Below are positions 57,690 to 64,000 of a stretch of DNA of 64,000 nucleotides, piece after piece (within the stretch, counting starts at the first letter, position 1; every line of letters starts with the position of its first letter). The stretch comes from NORP259 sp041398705 (GTDB taxonomy: Bacteria; Planctomycetota; UBA1135; GCA-002686595), in the NCBI GenBank assembly GCA_041398705.1, contig JAWKUI010000002.1:619204-683203 (forward strand). Reading direction: 5' to 3'. The notes under the pieces were generated by a model. It saw only the letters and a program-made list of their open reading frames with translations. It had not been told where the DNA came from and did not search any database. The position numbers were made by a program, and so were the translations under genes.

Positions 57690-58610
57690 TTAGAGGCGGG
57701 ACTTCTTGTCGATCAGATCGGCGATCATTCCAAGCGTCAGGATCTGGACCAGGGCGACAAACAGCAGCACCGTCTTGTCGCTCAGGTTCGGGGCGCCTTC
57801 GATCCAGAATAGGTCGAACAGCACGGAAAGGGACACACAAAGCCCCAGAAGGCCCGCCACGGGGTAGAAGACCTTGAGCGGGTTGAAATACAGCACCGTG
57901 CGCACGATTAGCCCCAGGAACCCGAGGGTATCGCGGAAGGGGCGGATCTTGGATCGGCCTTCGCGCGGGGCGTAATCGATCGAAAGGTAGCGCACCCGGT
58001 GTCCGTTGGTGAGGGACGCCAGGGTGATCGTCGTGGTGAACGAGAAGCCGTCCGGAAGGATGGCCGCATAGCGCTGCACCAGTTCGCGACGGATGGCGCG
58101 CAGGCCCGAGTTCAGGTCGGGGATGCGGGTACCGGCAAGGTACGAAGCAAGCATGCGCAACGCGGCTTTCGCCGGCCGCCGCACCAGCGGAATGTGCACC
58201 GCATCGCCGGTGCGCGCCCCCACCGCCATGTCGGCACCATCGCGCACGAGCTGCACCAGTTCGCCGATGCGATCCTCGGGATAGGTGCCGTCCGCGTCGG
58301 TGATGACCACGATCTCGTGTTCGGCGGCTTCGAACCCGGTGCGGAGAGCCGCGCCGTAACCCCGGTTGCGCTCGTGCTCGATCACGTGCAATTGGCGGAA
58401 TTCCCCGCGCAACCGGTCCAGGACGGCTTTGGTGCCATCGGACGAACCGTCGTTGACCACCAGGAGCTCGAAGGGCCCCTGCCATCCGAGCCCCAGCAGA
58501 CGGCGCACGACGCCCTCGATGCCGTTCTCCTCGTTGTAGGCGGGCACCACCAGGGTGACCCCGCTGGAGACGACAGGCTGGTCCTTGGACGGGCTGGGGT
58601 CGGCGCTCAT
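57690..58610 (-). CDS. Glycosyltransferase family 2 (dolichyl-phosphate mannosyltransferase-like)
   Basis: The 306 residues have a GT2 domain: VTLVVPAYNEENGIEGVVRRLL, VNDGSSDGTKAVLDRL, the metal site ITDADGTYPED, and later RDLNSGLRAIRREL. Two hydrophobic helices (about 235-300) follow at the C-terminus. It resembles polyprenyl-phosphate sugar transferases of the DPM1/GtrB type that make lipid-linked sugars for envelope glycans. It fits the neighbouring flippase-like genes. The ATG is at 58610; the HEAT-VWA gene follows by 10 bp. Confidence 0.9.
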   Translation of the reverse strand: MSADPSPSKDQPVVSSGVTLVVPAYNEENGIEGVVRRLLGLGWQGPFELLVVNDGSSDGTKAVLDRLRGEFRQLHVIEHERNRGYGAALRTGFEAAEHEIVVITDADGTYPEDRIGELVQLVRDGADMAVGARTGDAVHIPLVRRPAKAALRMLASYLAGTRIPDLNSGLRAIRRELVQRYAAILPDGFSFTTTITLASLTNGHRVRYLSIDYAPREGRSKIRPFRDTLGFLGLIVRTVLYFNPLKVFYPVAGLLGLCVSLSVLFDLFWIEGAPNLSDKTVLLFVALVQILTLGMIADLIDKKSRL

Positions 58611-58663
58611 GGGGGCAGTCTATCGGGGCCGGCGACCGATCCCAACGGAACCCGGGCCCATGC

Positions 58664-59722
58664 TCAAGGCAGGAGCTGCGCCAAGGCCTTTTTCGTAAGG
58701 CCCGTCACCGCCAGATCCCGGAGTTCCTCCGCCGTGAACCACGTTCCGCCCGCCGGGCGAGCGGCCTGGGCCGGAAACACGCGCATGCGGATGCGGTGAT
58801 GGGTGATCGAGTGGCGGGCTTCCCAGGCCGGGCCACCCAGGCGCGGACTCAGGCGGCCGGGCCAGGCCGCGGACCAAAGGTGCTCACCGATGCCGTCGGT
58901 GAGGCGCCGGGTCGGCAACTCCCACAGACCGGCCATCGGCCCGTCGGCGGGGCGCTGCACCAGACAAAGGGCCCCATCGCGCCAGATCCAGGCCCCTTCG
59001 AGCTCGAGGTCCACCGGCTTCTTGCGCGGCTTGGGGGCCGGGATCGCTGCCGGATCCCCGCTGCGAGCCGCGTGGCAACTGCGCTGCCAGGGGCAATCGC
59101 CGCACGCGGGTGTGCGCGGGCTGCAGGGCCCCGCGCCGAGCTCCATCAGCGCCTGATTCCACGCACCGGCGCCCTGTTCGGGCACGAGATCGGCGGCCAG
59201 CGACCAGGCCGCCTTGCGCAGGACCGGGGAACCGGCGGCGCCGGGCAGACCGAAAAGGCGAGCCAGCACGCGCTCGACGTTGCCGTCCACGAGGGGTTCG
59301 GGCAAGTCGTAGGCGATCGAGAGCACCGCTCCGGCGGTGTATTCCCCCACCCCAGGCAGGGCGAGGGCTTCCGCCCGCGTACGCGGAAACCGCCCGTCGT
59401 GGCGTTCGCAGATCACCTTGGCCGCCGCCTGCAGGCCGCGGGCGCGCGAGTAGTATCCAAGCCCGCTCCACAGGCCGAGCACGTCCTGCTCGTCGGCGGC
59501 GGCGAGGTCCTGCACCCGCGGAAACCGCCCGAGGAAGCGGGTCCAGTAGTCGATCACCGTCGCCACCCGCGTCTGCTGCAACATCGCCTCGCTGATCCAG
59601 ATCGCGTAGGCATCGCGCGTGCGTCGCCAGGGCAGATCGCGCTGCTCGGCGGCGTACCACGCGAGCAAAGCCGCGCGCAGGCGGCTGGCGCGGTCGGCGC
59701 GCAACTTGGGAGGACTGGACAT
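58664..59722 (-). CDS. mutY: A/G-specific adenine DNA glycosylase MutY
   Basis: The 352-residue base-excision enzyme removes A opposite 8-oxoG. The HhH-GPD fold has Glu45 (SEAMLQQT), the HhH hairpin LPGVGEYTAGAV and catalytic Asp146 (LVDGNVERV). The 4Fe-4S ligands are Cys200, Cys207, Cys210 and Cys216 (C-x6-C-x2-C-x5-C). A C-terminal MutT-like domain (from about 240) ends the protein. The start at 59722 begins at the family N-terminus; the longer in-frame extension overlaps a different gene. Confidence 0.96.
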   Translation of the reverse strand: MSSPPKLRADRASRLRAALLAWYAAEQRDLPWRRTRDAYAIWISEAMLQQTRVATVIDYWTRFLGRFPRVQDLAAADEQDVLGLWSGLGYYSRARGLQAAAKVICERHDGRFPRTRAEALALPGVGEYTAGAVLSIAYDLPEPLVDGNVERVLARLFGLPGAAGSPVLRKAAWSLAADLVPEQGAGAWNQALMELGAGPCSPRTPACGDCPWQRSCHAARSGDPAAIPAPKPRKKPVDLELEGAWIWRDGALCLVQRPADGPMAGLWELPTRRLTDGIGEHLWSAAWPGRLSPRLGGPAWEARHSITHHRIRMRVFPAQAARPAGGTWFTAEELRDLAVTGLTKKALAQLLP

Positions 59723-59902
59723 GGGTGCAGAAGCCCGGGCGCAAAACGCCCGTGCCCCCAGAATGGCGCGTTTCCCCCTGCATCCGCAAGTTCCCGCCCG
59801 AACGCGCTTGGTGACCCGCCCCGCGCTGGCGGGTGCGCGCGGCCGCCGGCGCTTTCCCCCCGCCCTGCGCAAAGCACCCGCCCGCCGCGCTACACTGCGC
59901 CC

Positions 59903-62308
59903 ATGCCCAAGTCCTCCCCGGCTGCCCGACTCCTGCACTCGCTCCTGCCGCTCTTCACCGGCTGGTTGTTGATCGAGGCATTCCCGGGCAGCGAGCGCTT
60001 GACGATCCCCGGGCCCGACGCCGGAGGCACCCTGCCCTGGCGCGAAGCCCTCTGGGTGCTCGCCAGCCTCTTCGCGGTGATCGTCCCGGCGGGCCCGATG
60101 TGGCGCAACCTGCTGCTGACGAGCCTGGGCGGCGCCCTGTCCCTGGTGCTCGGCAACCTGCCGATCCCGGGCCTCCCGATCTTCCTGTTCGCCGCGATCC
60201 TGACCGGCGCCGGGGAACTGCGCGTGGGGCTGCGCAGTACGCACGGTTCCGGCGACGGCCTCGGCTTTCTGCTGGGCCTCGCGCTCGCCTGGCCCCTTGC
60301 GGGGCTCGCCCAGTTCACCTGGCGCATGGGCACCGGGGATCCCGGCGATGCGCTGGTTCCGATCGTGGTGTTCGTCGCCGCCTGTGCCCTGGGCGCCCTG
60401 GCGTTCGGCCGCATGTTGCCCGCCGCCCGTACGCGTATGGCCCACCCGATCGGCGCCCTGCTCGCCGTGGGCACCAGCCTTGCCGCCCTGCGCGCCGTCG
60501 AGACCCTCGGCACCGAACGGGGCCTGCGCAGCATGGTGCGCCGCTTCGGCCTCGATCTGTCGTTTGCGGGCACCTGGCGCTACGAAGCACTCATCACGCT
60601 TTCGGTGCTGATCCTGCCCGCCTTCGCCGTGGGGTTCGTTTTGCAGGCGCTGGTCAGCGCGCGCGCGCGGCTCTGGGTTGCGGCCGGTCTGGGTGCCGGA
60701 TGGTTGACCGCCCCGCTGCTGCGCCAAGTCGACGCACTGCGCGAATTGGCCGATTCGACGGACTTGGGCTTGCTTGCGATCGGTTGGTGCGTCGCCGCGG
60801 CGGTGGCCGCCATCGGATTCATCGCGGTCGGCCGACGGATTCTAGGTCCCTTGAGCGCCGCCGCCGTGATCGCGGTGCTCAGCGCCTATCCGTTCCAATC
60901 GCCCGCGATCCAGAAGGTCTGGTCGCGCACGCCCAAGGAATTGCTCTGGAGCAAGACTGTGGCGGCGGGGCAGCTGGGGGTGGCTCCCGAAGGTTTGCTC
61001 GGCGTGTCGGTGAGCCTCGATCAGTGGCGCGTGACGGCAACCGCCGAGGAAATGCGGCTGACCGAGTTGATCTGGCGCAGCATGGCGCTGGCGACTCCGG
61101 CGCGCGAACGGCTGTTGTTGATGGGGCCGGTCACGCCCCACGACGAGGCTTTGCTGCGCGAACTCGGGTGGCAGGCGGTCGACCGCTGCACCGCGTGGCA
61201 TGCCACCGGCGCCGAAGTCGAACAGGTGCTTCATCGCACCGAAACCTCCCCCTTCCCGGGTGATTGGATCTCCGCAGAGGAGGCCCGCAAAAGGGCCACC
61301 GCTGGCCGCTATTCGCTGATTCTCGCCCTTCCGGGATCGCGCGCCCTGCAGCCCGCCCCGGACGGGGTGCTGCAGGCGCAATGGACGCGCATCCAGGACG
61401 GCCCGGCCGCGCACCGATGGGATTGCGACGACGTCTGGCTCGTGGCGGATGGCCTGCTGCGTTTCGCCGTGGGCGAGGTCTGGTCCCCTCCCGCGGAAGT
61501 GCCCTCGCTCGTGCACCGCGCGTTCCCCGGCCCGCCCGCCGAACTCGATGCACGTTTGGCCTGGTGGGAGAAACGCGAATGGGAACGCAGCGCGCAATCG
61601 CTGCAGGCCCTCTTCCGCAGGCTTGCGCGGGACACGCGCAGTGAGAACTGGCGCGAAGCGTGGATCGCCCTCGGGGCGTTTGCCGCCCTGCAGAAACACA
61701 GCTCCCCCTTCGAATCCGAGGCACAGGGCACCGAGCTTTCGCCCGAAGTCGCCGCGCAACTGAGCGCTGCCCTCGCGGATCTGCCCCCGGGGCCTTTCAG
61801 CGAAGAGCTGGCGGGTGGACTCGCCCGCATCCTCGTCGGCAAGCGCGACGTGACGGGACTGATCGCGTGGATCGCGCCGGTCAGTGAGGCGTTGGGCGAG
61901 CCGTACGAACTCGAGCGCTCGCTGGCTTTGGCGGAATGGGAAGGGCTCGATGCGGCGGCGGCGGCGGATCGCCTGCTTCGCTTGCGGGCACAATTCCCCG
62001 GGGACAAACGGCTCCTGCCCGACCTGGCCCGCACCCTCGACCAGTCGGGCCGGCCTGGACTTTCGGTGCCGATCTGGCAGGAGCTCATCACCCTGCATGG
62101 CCCTGAAGCGGAGTTCGAGTTTGCTTTGGCGGAAGCGATGCTGCGGGCCGGGGACCCCCGTCTCGAGGCCCTGCGGGCCGATCTGGCCAACCGGTACCCG
62201 GGGGACGAGCGCCTGGCTCCCCTGTCCCAAAGCGGGCCGCTGCCCGCTCCGGAAGTGCGCTTCCAGCCCCAGGAAGGCCGCCACGGGGCACACGACGAGC
62301 ACGAATGA
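59903..62308 (+). CDS. Large membrane protein of unknown function
   Basis: The 801 residues have about nine hydrophobic helices in the first 335, starting LLHSLLPLFTGWLLIEAF. A soluble C-terminal half of mixed composition follows, with TPR-like helices near the end (RLRAQFPGDKRLLPDLARTLDQSGRPGLSVPIWQELI). It resembles spermidine-synthase-type membrane regions in topology, but no methyltransferase motif was found. It diverges from mutY across 180 bp. No function is assigned; polypeptide length and helix distribution support a real gene. Confidence 0.7.
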   Translation: MPKSSPAARLLHSLLPLFTGWLLIEAFPGSERLTIPGPDAGGTLPWREALWVLASLFAVIVPAGPMWRNLLLTSLGGALSLVLGNLPIPGLPIFLFAAILTGAGELRVGLRSTHGSGDGLGFLLGLALAWPLAGLAQFTWRMGTGDPGDALVPIVVFVAACALGALAFGRMLPAARTRMAHPIGALLAVGTSLAALRAVETLGTERGLRSMVRRFGLDLSFAGTWRYEALITLSVLILPAFAVGFVLQALVSARARLWVAAGLGAGWLTAPLLRQVDALRELADSTDLGLLAIGWCVAAAVAAIGFIAVGRRILGPLSAAAVIAVLSAYPFQSPAIQKVWSRTPKELLWSKTVAAGQLGVAPEGLLGVSVSLDQWRVTATAEEMRLTELIWRSMALATPARERLLLMGPVTPHDEALLRELGWQAVDRCTAWHATGAEVEQVLHRTETSPFPGDWISAEEARKRATAGRYSLILALPGSRALQPAPDGVLQAQWTRIQDGPAAHRWDCDDVWLVADGLLRFAVGEVWSPPAEVPSLVHRAFPGPPAELDARLAWWEKREWERSAQSLQALFRRLARDTRSENWREAWIALGAFAALQKHSSPFESEAQGTELSPEVAAQLSAALADLPPGPFSEELAGGLARILVGKRDVTGLIAWIAPVSEALGEPYELERSLALAEWEGLDAAAAADRLLRLRAQFPGDKRLLPDLARTLDQSGRPGLSVPIWQELITLHGPEAEFEFALAEAMLRAGDPRLEALRADLANRYPGDERLAPLSQSGPLPAPEVRFQPQEGRHGAHDEHE

Positions 62309-62502
62309 TGCTTTTGTCATCCCCCCGCCTAGTGGGATTTTCCGGGGTAAGCTTAAATGGGAGGGCCGGATTCTGAACCTGCCCCTCCGGCATTGGCCCG
62401 GGGGGAATGGGACACGGAACCGGAGCGCTCGTCTTACCGTCCTAAAGCAATGCGTTGACTGGCGGCCGGAAGCGTGCCTGCCCACGAGAACACTGTGTCA
62501 AT

Positions 62503-62522
62503 GGGGACCCCTCCGGGTCCCC
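62503..62522 (+). promoter_or_regulatory. Hairpin in the leader of the matrixin operon
   Basis: GGGGACCC (62503-62510) pairs perfectly with GGGTCCCC (62515-62522) across CTCC, 22 bases upstream of the ATG at 62545. In RNA it would sit near the ribosome-binding region of a gene without a clear Shine-Dalgarno. It is either a terminator of upstream transcription or a translation regulator. Confidence 0.35.
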
Positions 62523-62544
62523 GATTCCTTCCACACGGACCGAA

Positions 62545-63105
62545 ATGAAGAACCTTACCCCCAAGACCTGGTTGCTCGGCGCGGCTCTGCTGGCCGGCCT
62601 CGGCAGCTACGGTGGCGCGCAGATCCTGCGCCTGGACCTGCAGCAGATGGTCCAAATGACCGACGGCGCCATCTACGGCGAGATCGTCGGCAAGGAAACC
62701 GTGCGCATCGACCACCCGGTGGACGGCCCCGAGCTGTACTTCACCACGCTGACGATCGAAGGCACCCGCCTCGAGAACGGCAAGAACACCACCGTGCAAG
62801 TCTCCTTCCCCGGCGGCTTCATCAACGCGGACGAGGGTGTCTACAACTCCGAGGCCCCCGAGGCCGACACGATCGCGATCGGCAAGCACGTCGTCGCGTT
62901 CCACGTGTGGAGCGACAACATGGGTGGCGACTTCGCCTCGAACGCGCTGTGCGGCTCGCACGGCGGCATCTACCCGACCTTCGAGAACACCAAGGGTGAG
63001 ATCGTGGTCCAAGGGCGTGGCGAAGGCTACGCGATCCCCACCAACATCCGTCTGGGCGAACTCACGGGCGCCATCCGGAAGTTCGACGCGGGCCAGAACC
63101 GCTGA
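62545..63105 (+). CDS. Secreted protein of unknown function in the matrixin operon
   Basis: The 186 residues have a signal peptide (about 1-25, ending GGA). A compact domain without known motifs follows: MVQMTDGAIYGEIVGKE, ELYFTTLTIEGTRLENGKN, FPGGFINADEGVYNSEAP and HVVAFHVWSDNMGGDF. The repeated GGI/HGG segments and single Cys near the end are distinctive. It lies 18 bases before the matrixin gene, which has a strong AAGGAGGA. Its likely role is linked to the protease as partner, inhibitor or substrate. This is inference. Confidence 0.75.
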   Translation: MKNLTPKTWLLGAALLAGLGSYGGAQILRLDLQQMVQMTDGAIYGEIVGKETVRIDHPVDGPELYFTTLTIEGTRLENGKNTTVQVSFPGGFINADEGVYNSEAPEADTIAIGKHVVAFHVWSDNMGGDFASNALCGSHGGIYPTFENTKGEIVVQGRGEGYAIPTNIRLGELTGAIRKFDAGQNR

Positions 63106-63123
63106 TCCAAGGAGGACTCCCCG

Positions 63124-64000
63124 ATGAAACTTTCCCTCGTTCTCCCCTCCACCATCGCCCTCGCCCTGGCAGCTGTCTTCACCGGCGGCAACACCAGCGA
63201 AGGGTATGCGCTGATCGGCCACAACCTGGACCTCAACCAGCGTGACTTCCGCGTCTTCAACGGCTTCACCAACACCGCCTCCAACAACAACCAGACCCCC
63301 GATGCCAACTTCCCCGGCGCCCAAGGTGCCGTCATGGCGATCTGGAAGGGTGCGATTGAATGGGGCTCCCGCCTGCACGGCGACGGCAACGGTGACCCGA
63401 CCCAAGCGGGCAACCTCGGTTCCGGCGGCGCCAACTTCGATGCTTCCTTCCAAGGGGAAGCGAACGTGATCGGCAACGTCGGCGACAACATCTGCTCGCC
63501 GATCACCGGTTCGTCCGGCTCGGTGCTCGCCTACGCCGAAACCACCGGTTCCGGCAACTGGCGCATGCGCTTCTACACCTCGTGGAACTGGTCGGACGGT
63601 CCCGGCAACGTGGCCTTCAACGAAGAGGACATGCAGAGCGTGGCGACCCACGAATACGGGCACTGCCTGGGTCTGGGTCACTCCGCCACCACGTCGGCCA
63701 CGATGTACGCCAGCTACCCCGGCGGCACCGCCCAGCGCTCGATCGCGACAGACGACGCCAACGGCGTGAAGGCCATCTACGGCGTCGCCGCGGCCAACAA
63801 GCCGATCATCTCCGGCATCTCGTCCCCGGCCATCGGCCAGCTGGTCATTGCCGGTAGCAACTTCGGCGCGAGCAACGAAGTGTGGTTCACGCGCGAGGAC
63901 TTCACCGGCAACGGCATCCCGGTCAAGCTGACCGGTGTCGCCTCCACCGGCGGTGGCACCCAGATCACCGTGAACGTTCCCGCGGCCGTGCGCCCGGGCG
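63124..64000 (+). CDS. Matrixin-like zinc metalloprotease with TIG domain (3' truncated by window)
   Basis: The gene starts at 63124, eight bases after AAGGAGGA, and runs past the window end (at least 292 codons, no stop). It has a signal peptide, then a metzincin catalytic domain. The zinc motif is HEYGHCLGLGH with His176, Glu177, His180 and His186. The Met-turn ATMYASY is 7-13 residues later. A TIG/IPT beta-sandwich starts PIISGISSPAIGQLVIAGSNFG. Such proteins are secreted, with matrixin-like cleavage of extracellular proteins. The C-terminal domains cannot be judged here. Confidence 0.88.
   Translation, partial: MKLSLVLPSTIALALAAVFTGGNTSEGYALIGHNLDLNQRDFRVFNGFTNTASNNNQTPDANFPGAQGAVMAIWKGAIEWGSRLHGDGNGDPTQAGNLGSGGANFDASFQGEANVIGNVGDNICSPITGSSGSVLAYAETTGSGNWRMRFYTSWNWSDGPGNVAFNEEDMQSVATHEYGHCLGLGHSATTSATMYASYPGGTAQRSIATDDANGVKAIYGVAAANKPIISGISSPAIGQLVIAGSNFGASNEVWFTREDFTGNGIPVKLTGVASTGGGTQITVNVPAAVRPG

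Noticed and set aside
55202..57877. Plus-strand 891-codon frame opposite the HEAT-VWA gene
   Set aside because: Antisense to the DVSGSM-containing gene; starts with no ribosome-binding site and repeats His/Gly/Asp triplets.

Overview
The window is GC-rich, densely coded DNA from a diderm bacterium. It encodes an outer-membrane porin, SecG, PriA, a lipoprotein-like acylase and a Wzx-type flippase. Several traits point to the Planctomycetota or a close relative, though the window alone does not prove this: a split transketolase, FtsK with long Asp/Glu runs, secreted matrixin-TIG and HEAT-VWA proteins, a DUF1570-like metallopeptidase and a DUF2203 protein. No insertion sequence, phage, integrase, CRISPR array or rRNA was seen. 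Two tRNA genes are present: Phe-GAA at 116-191 and Val-UAC at 44140-44215 on the minus strand.

Layout, 1-14.6 kb: tRNA-Phe and the ribosome-rescue hydrolase arfB; a porin with its own terminator; a small Cys-pair membrane protein; a short-chain dehydrogenase; a DUF2203 gene; a pterin pair (queD-type synthase and folE, overlapping); a 127-nt imperfect palindrome; and an EF-hand secreted protein. A plus-strand run then carries the split transketolase (C-half before N-half), an S41 protease, tsaD, larB, carA and an acyltransferase.

14.6-32.6 kb, minus strand: a tight operon of about 12 kb runs ftsK, a motor-less ftsK-like gene, rimO, pgsA, pgpA, a SpoIIE/PP2C-like protein, a MazG-like protein and priA. 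Most junctions overlap or lie within a few bases, so cell division, phospholipid synthesis and replication restart are probably expressed together. A secreted metallopeptidase gene lies next to it. A second operon runs tpiA-secG-yicC-gmk-coaC-coaB.

32.7-45.6 kb: an HD-domain gene with an apparent frameshift, a carboxypeptidase-regulatory-like protein, a cysteine desulfurase and thiI (sulfur transfer to tRNA or thiamine), and a large membrane protein. Two sigma-54-activator-like regulators with degenerate receiver and AAA+ modules follow, then a THUMP-like methyltransferase, tRNA-Val and ugd.

45.6-64 kb: an ECF sigma factor overlapping a small membrane protein; a secreted TPR-like protein; a penicillin-acylase-family enzyme; envelope polysaccharide genes (methyltransferase, Wzx-like flippase, SGNH protein, YbhN-like flippase, GT2 transferase); a HEAT-VWA protein; mutY; a large unknown membrane protein; and a secreted pair ending in a matrixin-TIG protease cut by the window edge.

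The strongest leads are the motor-less FtsK paralogue translationally coupled to ftsK, a SpoIIE-family protein that has lost two of its metal-binding Asp residues, the paired degenerate enhancer-binding-protein-like regulators, and the 127-nt palindrome at 5315-5441. Three apparent frameshifts, at least two of them in short G/C runs (yicC, a regulator N-terminus and an HD-domain gene), may be assembly indels. They should be checked before those genes are interpreted.
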